Of a DNA stretch of 64,000 nucleotides, positions 10,072 through 21,801 are shown piece by piece. Within the stretch, counting starts at the first letter, position 1; the number at the start of each line of letters is the position of its first letter. This stretch comes from Diadema setosum (lineage: Eukaryota; Echinodermata; Echinoidea; Diadematoida; Diadematidae). A model generated the notes under the pieces. The model saw only the letters and a program-made list of their open reading frames with translations. It had not been told where the DNA came from and made no database searches. The position numbers and the translations under genes were made by a program. The stretch is from contig CM067075.1 in assembly GCA_033980235.1 (NCBI GenBank), forward strand, positions 11,382,292 through 11,446,291. Direction: 5' to 3'.

Positions 10072-10639
10072 CTCTTTTTGATCTTTTGTATCGTCATGTA
10101 GGGTAGCCATGTTGTGTCCATTTTTATCGCGCGCCTTCGTATCTTGTATCTCTACTATCTTTGCTATAACGCATTCAGGTAAAACAAACAAACAAATAAA
10201 CAAACAAAAACAAACAACCAAAACTCCTGCATCAACTCGACACCCTCATCATTATTTTCTTGAATCCGCATCTCCCAGTTTAACCCAAGAGATAGACCAA
10301 GTCCAACGAAGAAAGGAAAGGCATGCATGGCTAGCTGTATCTATATCTTCATCTTTTCCTCCAACTGATCTACTGACCTCTACACCATGAGAATCAGATC
10401 AGTTAGCAGCGTCAAGGCTGCATCATGGTGTGTGTCATGCACCTTCCTGCCCGGGGATATACTGCAGTGACCACCAAGAATAAGATTGTGAATAATGTGC
10501 CTTAGCCATGATTGTCTTCTTCACAACAGATTTGTGAATGGGTCATGATCCGTTGCCAAGCGCAGCGAATTAGTGTCTATAGTATAATATAGACCTACAT
10601 CACTGACCCCAGATTACCGGGTCCTACTGAGCAATGTTG

Positions 10640-11215
10640 CGTGTAATCATAGATTACCGTCCCCTGTTAGTATAGTAAGAGGCAAAACACTCTGTCCCTC
10701 GAATAGGACATAAAATGGAGGTCCAATGCTTGAGAGAGCATAGGTCCATGGAGAGAGTCACAACTCATGCACGTAAAAGATGCCGCTTCATTTATTCACA
10801 GCAAAGAGCAGGCTATTCAACCTGGCGAAGTGGTGCCGCCTTATACGACAGTCGTGTTAGTCCAGATACTGGACGATTTTAATCGTCCGCATTCCCCACA
10901 CTAACACACGCATACACAATCGATCATGCATGCACCCACACAATGCGCCCAAACGCTGATTGCGACACTCCACCAATTGGTACTCCCGAAAAAAATGTTT
11001 TCAGGAGGGGTGATCTTGTGTAATACAGTGTACATACAGACACCATCAACATACGTCAGTACGTCACTGCATGTCAGTGCAGGGAGGTGATGCTACGAAT
11101 ACAGTCCAGGAAGTGGAATACGGTCGTGTACATCCAACTGGACCCCATGGAAGACCAGCTATTGCACTGAAAATGGACTATCCAGCCATTTTCTCAGTTG
11201 GAAATGAAGTAAACA
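10640..11215 (+). repeat. SINE copy lacking the tRNA head
   Basis: Shares GTGTAATCAT, ACCGTCCCCT, GAGGCAAAACACT, GTAAAAGAT, CGCTTCATT and CCCATGGAAGACCAGCTAT in the same order with the SINE at 56878, and ends with the same AAAC-type tail (GAAGTAAACAAACAAA). It is longer in the middle (about 10820-11130), so it is either a fuller version or carries an insertion. Confidence 0.6.
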
Positions 11216-11336
11216 AACAAATTATTGTGAACGACTAGTTTCGGTTGAGATGGGGTTTCAAGTTTTCAACGTTTATTGACGGTATTCTTTTTTTTTTTTT
11301 AGATACTGAGAAACCTGTTATGAAGTAATTATGTAA

Positions 11337-11558
11337 GAGCATATAATTCTAAGAGGAATTCAAAGTTCATTTTGACGAAAATTGGTTTTAAAATGGCTGA
11401 GATGTCAAAAACAAAGCAAACGTAATAAAAGGTGGGACCCACCTTTTATTACACACGCTTTGTTTTACTTTGTTTTTACATATCTCAGCTATTTCAAAAC
11501 CGATTCTCAGCAAATAAACTTTGAATTCCTCTTAGACTGAAGTGTACTTTGCTCTTTT
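11337..11558. repeat. Palindromic foldback MITE, ~110 bp arms
   Basis: Centre at AAAGGTGGGACCCACCTTT (about 11429-11447). Arms carry CTAAGAGGAATTCAAAGTT and its complement. No coding capacity. Confidence 0.8.
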
Positions 11559-12200
11559 AAATTTCATAGAGGGATGTCTATGAAGTATCTCCCCAAAAGT
11601 TAAAGGCTTAATCTTCACCTCAACCAATACTACGCCATCCCTTTTAGGATTCGCTCATTTTGGGGCTTTTATTCCGGGAGGGGGTCATGGTGGTCACTTG
11701 AACAATTTAGATCAAGTTGCCAAGTTTGGTCAGATCCGTCATGGGGTTTCGCAAGAAGAAGTTTAAAGGCATTATTTTCCCTTTAGGCAGATGAAACAAA
11801 AACCCAGCTTTACAGCGCTTCAAAATAATTCTAAAATGTAAGTAAGGGGCAGAAGCAACCAATGTAAAATGTTTATCAGTATGATATGTTAAGAATTGTT
11901 GAATATACAAAATATGACAATAGTTACGATGAAATCGTTTCTATAGAATAAACCGTCTACATTTATGGTTTAGTGAGAAAATGGTGATATCTATACTATT
12001 CATATTTTAGGTTTTTAATTGCAAATGTTTTATATGGTAGGATGATTTGTGATACAACTGACCTAAACAGGATACGCATCGAATGTGATAAGTCGAACAT
12101 TTTTTTTTTTCAGTCACTGCTCCCAATGGTGAACAGTACCTTTAAACGACAGACTCTGGACAGTGAATGATTAGTTTAAATGCACAAACCCTTGTTGATC

Positions 12201-12806
12201 TTAAAGGGGAAATCCAGTCCAAATATAAGTTAGCCTGATAAGAAAGAGTGAAATATTACGAGTTCAACGGTATAATCTTAATCGAAATCGGATGAAAAGT
12301 AAGGAAGTTATGACATTTTGAAGTTTCGCTATTTTGTGGGAAAACAGTTCTTGAACAGTCATTTTGAATATGCAAATGACAAAGTGAGTATGTCATTCCC
12401 TCACAACTTACCATATAGTTTGTCCACAAAATTCTGAAATTTCCAATTTTTTCATTCAAACGTGATTATGCCCGAGGCTCAAATCCTTGTATATCTAACT
12501 GACCACTATTCTGAAGTTATTCAACCAGGAATAACATCATGTTTCAGACTTCAATGACAGAAACATTTAATTTTCGTCATTTTTTTTTTTTTGTACACGA
12601 TCAATGGAAAATTATGAGGGTATGACATGGTTAGCTCACTCATTTGCATATTCATACCCACTGTACAAGAATTGTTTTGCAGAAATTAGCAAAACTTCAA
12701 AATGTCATAACTTCCTAATTTTTCATCCGATTTCAGTCAAATGTTTACCCTTGAACTCGTAAGATTTTACTCTTTTTATCAGAATAACTTATATTTGGAC
12801 TGTCCC
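12201..12806. repeat. Long-TIR MITE beginning TTAAAGGGG
   Basis: Left arm TCCAGTCCAAATATAAGTTA and right arm TAACTTATATTTGGACTG, with further inverted matches (GAAGTTATGACATTTTGAAG / CTTCAAAATGTCATAACTTC) covering about 200 bp per arm. The two arms are diverged, so the copy is old. Confidence 0.8.
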
Positions 12807-13080
12807 ATCATACAGTATTACAGTGCCATCGGTGCATGTAGTAGTCTTAGCGCAGACTCCTTTACAATCAACAAGTTGTTTGTGTCTGCAAACTGAATGA
12901 TTGCCATGGTTCACTTGAGCCTTTGATTCTGGTGAGATAAAAATGAAGGGCAGTGTAGCGCACTGTCCCCAGTTGTTAGTAGCATTCAATACACCACAGA
13001 TCTCAAAGGAGTTGGTTCGTAATAAGAAATAGACTGACGATTTTAATGTATTTGTTGTTGTTCTTTTCTCTTTAGCTCAC

Positions 13081-13376
13081 CTGGATGGAGTACAAATAGG
13101 AGTAGCATAAAACTGGGTAAACTTCATCCCGTTCTGGGCCATGGAGTCAATGTTGGGCGTCTGTGACGTCGGATGTCCATAGCAGGCCAGATCTCCGTAG
13201 CCCAGGTCGTCGGCCAAGAAAATAATGACATTTGGCTTCTCCCGCTGACTCGTGGCTAGCAGGGCATCCTCTATAACTCCTTCCCATTTAAGACTGTGAC
13301 TCCCATCGATCCGGGCAAAGTTGCCAATTAGGAAAATCAGAGTCTCGAAAACTTTGATGAACATTTTGCGTTCCAT
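13081..13376 (-). CDS. Arylsulfatase A-like gene, first coding exon (signal peptide and active-site cysteine)
   Basis: This exon encodes the N-terminus of a secreted or lysosomal sulfatase, which hydrolyses sulfate esters. I chose the ATG at 13376 because it is followed by MERK and a hydrophobic stretch that reads as a signal peptide; an upstream in-frame ATG at 13439 would add 21 mostly charged residues. Visible sulfatase features are the metal-binding pair in LADDLGYGD (residues ~56-57) and CTPSR (Cys95, the residue normally converted to formylglycine, and Arg99). The exon ends CTCCATCCAG followed by GTGAGC at 13080, a canonical donor in phase 2. The Arg codon of CTPSR is split across the intron: AG here and A in the next exon. 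The neighbouring exons at 826-1325 and 155-299 complete the same reading frame. Upstream 5' exons or a promoter were not identified. Confidence 0.88.
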
Positions 13377-14599
13377 GTCGATGGGGATCTCTTCTCGCCG
13401 TCGGTTGGTGCGTATACGCAAATCGTCCTCTGCAAGCATTCAACAATTCGAGCCGATCTGTGCAATGGTATGTAAGGGCAAACGGCTGAATGCATTTCTG
13501 CAAGGCTATTCTGAATTCATTTGCCCTTCCGTGACGGCCCCGTTTTATCAAAAGATAAAATCGATTATAAATTTCCTTACCACACAGTCTGCCATAGACT
13601 TACAGTTGAAATCAACTTTATAATCGATTTTAACTCTTCATAAAACAGGGCCCACGTGTAGGGCCCTGTTTTATCAAAAGATAAATTTAACGTTAAATCA
13701 AAATAATCTATGATTAACCTCTCAAATCAACTCCAAGTCCACTTAATCTATGATTAACTTCAAGGTCCACTTGAAGTCCGTCTTATCAAGACACCCAGAG
13801 TTGACATCAACTCCAACTTCCTAAAAAATCAACACATAAGTTTTCTCAACCGCTCCAAATCTATGATTAACACTAACGGGTGATAGATATCAACATTAAG
13901 TAGAAACAGTCTAGGTAGACTCAATAATGTAAGGCAATTTACAGAAGAAAGATGACTGTCACACTTTCCTAGTCTAGCTGGGGTCTTGTCACAAATGTTT
14001 GTCTGTTAAATGCTAACCTTTCTCTTACATTTTGTTGCGTTTCTTTCATGTAATTATGGTCTTTTCCTTGCATGAAATTCACGATCGGCACGCATTGCTT
14101 ACGCGACTGCTGCACGCAAACACCCTCGACAGCAGTCGCAATCCCAGCCTGCGCGCCTGGCGCCTCGGCACGCCGTCCGCCCGCCAATCAAGCTATCGCC
14201 AGCAAGCAAGTAACCGAGTACAGTACTGGAACTGGAACCGCGTCTGTATGTAATGCATATCTTGCCAAAGTAAAGAACTCATATGCGAGGAAACCAGTGA
14301 TTTCTGACGTACGTAAGCCTACGTAGAGTTCGACAATAGATACTAATTAAGAGTTTAGTAGGCATATTATACAGAAAATAAAGAGTTTAATTCTATATAG
14401 CACCGAGTACGACAGGAACTTGAGATCCAGCTTAACGTTAGGCCCAACTGGTTATAGATAGAGCGTCTAAGTAAGTCATTCTAGAATTTCGACATGTTGA
14501 TGTTGTAGACTTGCGATCTATTCTTTTAATACAAAGCCGATCTGCGCCGTGGAGGTAAAAACAAGCTACTGTAATCACCACACTCTCACAAGTTTCCAT
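13377..14599. other. Region upstream of the sulfatase start, with short MITEs
   Basis: A ~116-bp element at 13538-13653 has ends CCGTTTTATCAAAAGAT and CTTCATAAAACAGGGCC with inner arms AATCGATTATAAA. A second end, GGGCCCTGTTTTATCAAAAG, starts at 13661, and a related one lies at 23560-23695. I see no TATA box or CpG-rich promoter that I would assign to the gene; 13970-14300 is locally GC-rich and is the likeliest place. Confidence 0.5.
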
Positions 14600-14636
14600 A
14601 ATTCCTAAATTATACAAGTAATAAGAAGTATAATTA

Positions 14637-14797
14637 GAATTCTATTAGTAATAATGAAGTATAAGTCGAAGAGGTTAGCATTTCCCAGGTGTTTAAGGCA
14701 GTGAAGTCACATAATGAAATTCAAAGTAGGTAAAAATTCCAGGCAGTCCCAGCTGGCTATAAATACCCGTGTCAGTGAGCAGTGAGCATCTTTTCAA
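14637..14797. repeat. DIRS left (3') inverted terminal repeat
   Basis: Contains GAGGTTAGCATTTCCCAGGT, GGCAGTCCCAGCTGGCTA and TATAAATA (14758-14765). Inverted copy at 23022-23181 with only a few differences. Confidence 0.9.
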
Positions 14798-15089
14798 AGA
14801 GAATACGGCTTTAAATAGACAGACCAGCAACACCATGCAGTATTGGGTGCAATGCAGACAATTAGCTCACTGGTCCTTCTCATCATACAGACAAGCAATA
14901 AATAAAGCACAATCATTGCTGTTCCAAAGGCACGGAGCATTCTCATACGTATGGACATCTCAAGTCAAGAAATTAAGCAGAACATCAGTATACAGTATAA
15001 GGGCCCACCAGTTTCGACTTCTGTACAGTGATGTAAAGGGAGGGTTCAGAACTGAAGAGTATCGATCAAATGAGATGCTGGGTGGGAAC

Positions 15090-15207
15090 CTCTTCGACTT
15101 ATACTTCATTATTACTAATAGAATTCTAATTATACTTCTTAATCTTATTTCTTGTATAATTTAGGAATTCTATTACGTAATACTCGTATAAGTCTTCAGA
15201 GGTTAGC
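15090..15207. repeat. DIRS internal complementary region
   Basis: The left half (about 15090-15165) is the complement of the outer left end 14600-14680, including TCTAATTATACTTCTTA and TTGTATAATTTAGGAATT. The right half (about 15163-15207) has the same TATTACGTAATACTCGTATA as the complement of the outer right end 23140-23180. In DIRS elements this region guides circle formation before tyrosine-recombinase integration. Confidence 0.88.
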
Positions 15208-16329
15208 ATGTTCAAAGTTCCGTACAGAAGTCAGTCTGGTGGCATGAGTGAGGGCAAGAGGACAAGAAGGATGATGGACAGTTTTCACAACAAGGTTGAA
15301 ACTTTGGTCATGACTCCTCATGCATAGAGAATGTCTATCGATGGTGACACACATTGTCGCAAACAAGAGAAGAACTCGAGCAAAGTTTGCTTGAGAACCT
15401 ACTAGTATAAGGTGCAAGGCATAGGTTTTGAGTATGATCATTTTGATACCTTGCGTGCTTTAACTGGAGCAGGATTAAGCATGATAGCGCACAGACCAAT
15501 TAATCAAATACAATGGACCTCTTGTACCGATTTTCCAATCAAGACATAATCCTAATCATGTTCCTTAATATTCATGTACATTTGAAGGAAGAATTAGACA
15601 TTAACCAGTTCATACTCGGCATAGTAATATTGCAGCAATAATTAGAGGCAAGCCCATTGCATTTTGGGTTGATATTAGAGTTTAAATTCATCAGTTTGGT
15701 GGACCGAATCTCCTAAACGAGTGGCCGAATAATGTGTCGCCATTTTCCAATGCACAACGTAACGTGATTTATGGTCTTGTGTCTTATCTGACTCGTATTA
15801 TGACATTGTTCTTAACTGAGATACTAATATACAGGTATACACATACTATCACAATTTACATGTATCTTTCTAACTCAGCAGAACTGAGAATTGTTGAACT
15901 AATGTGGAATCAATTGTTAGAAGGTAGAAGGTTCAAAATGTACCAGCGTTCGTCCAGTCAGTTGTGGACAAGATTTCATTATGACCTTTATACTTCATGA
16001 GCGAAAGTTTAGAAGTTGCGGTGCTTCTGTAGCTATGAGCTGAGAATGTGATACAACTTTCATATTAGCATCCGTGGATGTCTTACCAGACCAGAGTCTG
16101 GGATGAACGCGGGATGACTGTGCTCCCAAATCCTTATGTATATGAACACGAGGTACGTCCTGTGGTACCCTTTCATACTGATCTGGAAGACAGAACAAAC
16201 TCGGTGCATGTTCCCATGGCAACAAAACATTCATACCTAATTGTATGCAGCAGTCAGTACAGTGTACAGGGATGTATACGTACAGCTATTGACAGTATAT
16301 TAGTTATATTTTAAGTGTTTATACAAGCA

Positions 16330-16870
16330 GCTGCGAGGGACTGGCTTTCAGCCTCCGCTCCAAGATGCTTGTCGTCACCGATTTGTTGGGATGTTTCGGA
16401 GAAATTATGAGTTTGCTTTCTGAACTTGCTCGTTGGAGATGTTCTGTGCATTTAATATACTCATGAAGAGTTGATCGGAACACAGAGTTTAGGGTTGGAG
16501 GTAAAAGAAGGCACTTTAATTACCTGGTTAGAGATATACCTTCCATATCTCTAATGTGCAAACGTGGCATCATCTTCCGGTAATGACATAAGAACTATAT
16601 GTCTCAGCATTTGTGTACGTTTTGCCGAAACGAGCTAGGAATTTTTTTTTTTTTTTTTTGGCTCAAGGCACTGACGGAATCTATAGTTCATAGGTATCTT
16701 GAAACGATGAAAAGTGATTCAAAACAATTGAAACATCCCAAGTGTTGTTGTATTTAGGCTTGCGAGGGTCGGAGTTAGATACGCCCTTCATAAGTCTGAC
16801 TATAGGGGCTGTTTGCCTGTGTCATAGCTCTCGGTTTCAGGTAGTATGGAAGACCGAGCAGGGTCTATGA
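16330..16870 (-). pseudogene. DIRS tyrosine recombinase remnant
   Basis: In one frame IVRLMKGVSNSDPRKPKY leads into NNTWDVSIVLNHFSS (about 16690-16823), the core segment of DIRS/Ngaro recombinases. Further on, IKVPSFTSNPKLCV and, one base out of frame, RSTLHEYIKCTEHL (about 16400-16530) correspond to the next conserved block. I did not find the C-terminal R-H-x-x-R/Y part, and stops and frameshifts separate the blocks. Confidence 0.75.
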
Positions 16871-17099
16871 GTAAAAAAAAATAGTGGAGTGGGCTTTGTT
16901 GAAAAGCTATGCTATAGGCCTAGATGTTAACAACGTGTTCTGTAGACGGGTTGAAAAGGATCACAAGATTGTTCAGAATACAGACATTGCTACTGTCTTC
17001 AAGCACCCTCATTTGTTTTGTTTATTGGTATTGTCTCGCCATGATGATGAAAGGAGCTTTGCAATGTGCTGCGATGTGTCTGCCACTTGTCATCGCTAG

Positions 17100-17850
17100 C
17101 AGAGAGCACCCATGCAGGCGGCTAGTGTGAGCTGGAGGCTCGTCGGTGGGTGAGGGTGTGGGGAAAGAATTATCTCTTGGAGTAATAGAGGTTGGGCTAT
17201 TCGCATTTTGAGCGATAATGAGACCCATGGCTGCCGCCACCATTGGGGCAGTGAGGATTGCTCAGGTCACCTTGTTCAGTTGAAGCTTGTGGAGGACTGA
17301 AAACGTTCTAGGGTAAGGGAAAAAGGCATCAAAATTCAGGGCAATAAAACTTGGCTTCCATTTGACATGAGGAGTGTTGCTAATCCATATGTAGAGTTTG
17401 TGGATTGTGTGGTGAAAAACATGTAAAATAGTAATTACTTGTTCATGTCTCTGCGAGACAAGCAGAAAACTTCAGAATTATCTACATCTGTTGAATGTGA
17501 AGCTGATATCCAATTGCTAGACACCAATTCCAATGTTGGCCGTGAGTTCGTTCGGGTCAGGTATGCTACTAGCTGTAGAAATGTCTGGCCGAATTATGAG
17601 TAAGCACATTTTTTGTACACGAGCCACACAGGGCTTCAAGACCGTTCTGAATTGCAAGAGGTTCACACACATTGCTATGCGGGGAATTCTGTTTGGCACT
17701 CCAGACTCTCTGAGCAAAGGAATTGTCATTGTTCAGAATTAACTACTCTCCATACTGAGATGCAAGCATCGCTTTAAATTATCATGCTAATGAAGGTGGA
17801 AAATAATTCTTTGTCTTGCGAGACAGCCACCACCAAAGAATGTTTTGTAT
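17100..17850 (-). pseudogene. DIRS RNase H region, heavily decayed
   Basis: Lies between the RT palm and the recombinase. A WWLSRK-like stretch just downstream of RT, NIWNWCL-like words near 17520, and a Pro-rich linker (SFPTPSPTDEPPAH, near 17140) resemble the RT-RNase H to recombinase junction of DIRS elements. Individual catalytic residues could not be assigned. Confidence 0.45.
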
Positions 17851-18468
17851 CTAGATAACGACACCAAACTTCGTGTCGATGTCATCTTCTGCTTTACGCA
17901 GAGCATTAGTTGATTTGTTTTTTCTAGTCCCAAGTGACGAGAATGTAAATTTCTTTGTGGAAGGCATTAAAATCCCGAAATTTGGTTTCGTTGCCATACA
18001 AGATTGAATTTCCAAGGGCAGTAACCTTGTCAATCTTGTTCTGAGGAAAAAACTGAAAATCATTTGCTGGGAATTAATATGAGAACCAAGGAAGGTCTCG
18101 TCGTGCTTTGGGTTGAAACTGGATTTGTCGAAATCCTTACTGAAACTCTTTAAGGGTGACAAGTTGATCATTGGCTTTGTCAAGACACTCTTCTCTGGAG
18201 AAAGAATATGGATATCATCGAAATAGGTGATTGTTCTAATGCCACTACTCACCGAGGCAAAGACAGGTTTCATAACTTTAAGGAAATTCTGTGGGGTCGA
18301 ATTAAGGCCAGATGGAAGGCACTGAAGGAATGCAGTGAAAATACTACTTAGTATTTCCATTCGAAAGACTATACTTGATGAACAAGGTGAACGGATACGG
18401 ATAAATATGCACCCTTTGGAGGGGCAAAATTAAGGCCGTAATCAAGCGAAACTGTTCCACTCTGAAGT
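17851..18468 (-). pseudogene. DIRS reverse transcriptase, C-terminal half
   Basis: EHFRVEQFR near 18430-18460, then CLPSGLNSTPQNFLKVMKP and the palm motif ITYFDDIHIL, followed by FLGSHINSQQM. These are the RT blocks of DIRS-like elements. The matching N-terminal half is at 21559-21801, on the other side of an inserted DNA transposon. Confidence 0.85.
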
Positions 18469-21400
18469 GTTCGTATGTTGAGGTGCAAAAGTGCGAATTG
18501 GTGCAAAACCGCGAATTGCCGCCTAAGCTGGTGGAAAAAATACCAAAAACAAAAACCAAAGAGCGTGATCGGCAGAGCGTGAGATCGGGTACAATTCGGA
18601 TAGGGGAACAGAGATGGCGGCTCGGCAAGATCTAGAGTCCCATATTAATATAGTTTGGAAACAACGTGGCGTTCATATTTAATGGTTTTCGCAACTCTTT
18701 CTAGCTACATAGCATAGATCTATAGCTGATCTCATTCTCATAAAGATGACTATCTTCTTGCGTTTGTCGTCATTTTTATCGTTATTGTTGTTGATGGTGG
18801 TAGCAGGAGTTGGGATAATGTGTTGTTTGCATGTTTCTATCACGCATGAGCTTCATGGTAGTTTGATTGTCATTCTAAACTGGCACAACCAAGATACTTT
18901 CGTAGCTTAAGGCACGATAAAATCTCTATAGATTGAAAGAGAAATTATCAGAGGCAGATTGGAAAGATGTGCCCCAGGAATATGACACTGATGTTGCATT
19001 TGATAAATTTATGGACATAATACTTTCAATGAGTGTATTCCCCCTATGATTATCAAGCAGAAAAATTACAAGTGTCGAGCCCGGCAACCCTGGGTTACAA
19101 AATCTCTGCTTAGGTGTATAAATCGGAAAAATAAACTTATAGATTCCGTTCTAATCCTTCAGATGCATCTCGTAAAAAATATGTTAAGTATAGAAATACC
19201 TTGACTTCTTTATTGCGAATTGCGAAGAATGATTATTATTGCTCTCAGTTTGATTTGTCTCAGAATAATACTTAAGCCACTTTGAATGTTATTAATAATG
19301 TGCTGAATAGAAATAGTTAAAAGAAGCAACCCACTAGAATTTCATTAATAATGAGTGTATTGAAAATAGCAAGATGATTGCTTATACCTTTAATGACTTT
19401 TTTTTTTTGCAGACATAGAACCCATCCTTGCTAAAGAGGTATATACCTTCCACTGATTACAGTTTTTCTTCTTTCTTGAAAGATCGTAGAATAAACCTAG
19501 TTTTGGCCATAATTGTATTAGCTACATTGTGCTAAAGAAAGTAGTGGATGAAATTTTGACTCCTTTGGAACATATATTCAATCTTTCATTGGTGAGTGGT
19601 GTTGTTCCGGGAAAAATGAAAATTGGTAAGGTCGTTCCAGTTTCTAAGACAGGAGATAGGATAGAACTAAACATTAATAAATGAGTGACTCTGTAATTAA
19701 AGAACTACGATGTGGGGTACCTCAAGGATCTCTCCTCAGCCCATTGTTGTTTATTTTATATATAAATGATTTTCAAAATGCATCAAGTGCGTTATCATTG
19801 ATATTATTTGCTGATGATTCAAATGTATTTCTTTCTAACAGAGAGCGTAAGTTACTTTTGAAACAAACTAATAAGGAGATTAATGGCGTGCATGATTGCG
19901 TATGTGCAAATAGACTATCTCTCAATTTGGATAAAACACGATGTATGTTGTTCAGTAATTCAATCGCATCTCTTGATAGTGATGTAATACTTTAAGAACA
20001 CCACAATCAAAATGGTTGAGGAGTTAAAGTTTCTTGAGTTATTGAGTGATAAAAAGTTGTCTTGGAAACCACACACTGTGCATCTAAATAAGTTACTCTC
20101 TGGAAATGTTGGAATTATAAACAAGTTAAAATACTTGTTTCCCTCACATGTGATTATTGTTGTTATATTCCACACTTGTTTTACCCTATATATAAATTAT
20201 GGTAATTTTGCATGATGGGGCAACTCCAGTAAGTCTCAGTTGGATAGACTCTCAATTATACAAAAAAGGGCGATGAGAATAATCTTGAATACGTATATAT
20301 ATATATATATATATATATATACTATTCTTTGAAAATAAAGTGTCGAAACTAAACGATTTGTTCTATCAGCAGCTAGGCTGTTTAATGTATCAAGCACGCT
20401 TTCACGATTTACCTGAGGTATTACAATCAGTGTTCGTAATAATGATGGAATACATAGGCATTCTACACGCCAAGCTTCTTTCTTTCATTTACCACTTCTT
20501 CGTACTCACCTCGCCCGAAAGTCATTAATTTACACTGGACCCTATTTTTGGAATCATCTTGATTTAAATCTACAGCAAGCCGCCTCTCTCAAGTCTTTTA
20601 GGAGAAATCTTAAACATCATTACTTACCTGTTATAGTATGAGTCCATGATAAACATTTTCGTACTTATTTTGCTTGTGTCTATATTGTAAAATTAATGTA
20701 AGAAAAAAAAAACTTCCTGCAAAATATCATTTTTTATTATACTTCCACAAACATGTGCTTTGATTGATGTATCTGGATTTTCTACTACATGTACTATACA
20801 TCTATAAGGCTAAATATTCAATTGCTCTTGTATTATTTTGATGCTCATTTGTGGTTATTTCCTTTTCTATTTTTTCTGTATATCTCCTGTGTATCTTTGT
20901 ATTGTCTCTTCGTATTCACTTGCCATATTTGTACATGCATATACATAATCACATAATGTTGTTTACTTTTAAATTGGGGAACCTAGTTCTAACAAGCTGT
21001 GCTTTCCATAGGTTCCCCTCATAATACTGGCATGTCTATGGAATACTGAAATTCCACATTGAACATAGAAAATTGTTATTGATTATATCTTTGTTTGATA
21101 ATGAAATGTATACATATGTATACTCTGAAATGTATTTTTTATGGCAAAGCTCTGCAGTATTGTCAAATAAATAAACTTGACACTTGAAACTTGAATTTTC
21201 GGCTTTTTTTCGGGGTATTATTTATTTTCATTTTTGTAGTCTAGGTGTTCCTTTTCATTTCAAACTGTTTTCATTTAATTAAACAGATTTGTAGTTCCAT
21301 TTCGTCCTGAGAAATCTGTAATAGGCCTATGCAAATAGGCCTACTAGTTTCCAATTCGCCTTCTTTCGATCATTTTCGAACAAACTCTATGCAATTTAGT

Positions 21401-21558
21401 CATTTGTCACACATTCTTGTTAAGCACACGTGTGTGTGAATCCAGCAGCTGTGTGTGTACTGTACGTACCTCTACCTCTACCGATCTATTTTCTACCAGC
21501 TTAGGCGGCAATTCGCGGTTTTGCACCAATTTACGCTTTTGCACCTTAACATTCGTAT
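18469..21558. mobile_element. 3.07 kb DNA transposon inserted in the DIRS RT
   Basis: TIRs of ~62 bp at 18477-18538 and 21489-21550 begin GTTGAGGTGCAAAAG / GTTAAGGTGCAAAAG and share 37 identical bases ending at GCCTAAGCTGGT. Flanks GTTCGTAT (18469-18476) and ATTCGTAT (21551-21558) are a 7-of-8 match, consistent with an 8-bp target duplication. The motif GGTGCAAAA is repeated inside each TIR. No transposase frame was found; the interior is mostly a LINE. hAT is possible from the 8-bp duplication, but the ends are not typical. Confidence 0.85.
18905..21197 (+). pseudogene. CR1/jockey-like LINE ORF2 fragment inside the DNA transposon
   Basis: Readable RT motifs at 19681-19995: GVPQGSLLSPLLFILYINDF and ILFADDSNVFLSN (catalytic A-D-D). 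After a frameshift, FLELLSDKKLSWKPH and KLKYLFPSHV continue at 20012-20215, with LARKSLIYTGPYFWNHLDL near 20510-20560. Upstream coding (18910-19350, e.g. KLSEADWKDVPQEYDTDVAF) is broken by stops. The 3' end carries CAAATAAATAAACTTGACAC. A (TA)n run interrupts it at 20297-20322. Dead copy. Confidence 0.85.
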
Positions 21559-21801
21559 CCTACAAATTTGTTTAAGTTTTTCAAATTTATGATTGGACTT
21601 AGACCGCCAGTCTTTGGTAGTGCTAGAATAGAGTTGATACTCCCTGTGAGGAATCTCTATAATAGCTTGCTTTGCGAGAATGTTCGGAGACAATTCTTCA
21701 TGGGTTGCCTTTTCCTCCTCGGTAGAATGTACACTTTGTAGAGGAAAAAATTTATTGGTATGGGGTTGAAATGAAATTATTGGCTTCAGAATCATAGTCA
21801 A
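21559..21801 (-). pseudogene. DIRS reverse transcriptase, N-terminal end
   Basis: ILAKQAIIEIPHREYQLYSS then FEKLKQI matches the start of DIRS RT, just before the block that continues at 18460. The frame runs directly into the TIR of the inserted transposon at 21550. The usual VPKK(D/N) motif is not readable here. Confidence 0.75.

Larger units (their letters stand above)
4728..10075 (-). mobile_element. Ty3/gypsy LTR retrotransposon, internally deleted, recent insertion
   Basis: Two 811-bp direct repeats (4732-5542 and 9261-10071) begin TGTAGCG and end CGCTACA, and appear identical base for base. A 4-bp CTCT (4728-4731 and 10072-10075) is the likely target duplication. Transcription runs right to left: 5' LTR 9261-10071, primer site, gag, protease, RNase H, purine tract, 3' LTR 4732-5542. 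The interior is only 3.7 kb because the reverse transcriptase and integrase core are missing. Gag and protease remain open, so this copy could make particles but cannot copy itself; identical LTRs imply very recent movement, presumably helped in trans. Confidence 0.95.
1326..13080 (-). other. Intron 1 of the arylsulfatase gene, ~11.8 kb, filled with transposons
   Basis: Bounded by GTGAGC (13080) and TATAG (1326). It splits the codon of the conserved Arg in CTPSR. It contains a solo LTR, a gypsy element in the same transcriptional orientation as the gene, a SINE, at least four MITE or foldback elements and one micro-palindrome. The stretches 3809-4230, 10072-10630, 11559-12200 and 12807-13080 show nothing I recognise. 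Confidence 0.8.

Noticed and set aside
11080..11095. CAGGGAGGTGATG, a possible seventh CAGGGAGGT end
   Set aside because: No opposite arm and no 7-bp duplication nearby; it may be chance or one end of a longer element.
12789..12989. 66-aa Cys-containing minus-strand frame in sulfatase intron 1
   Set aside because: It runs into the TIR of the MITE ending near 12806 and has no convincing splice sites.
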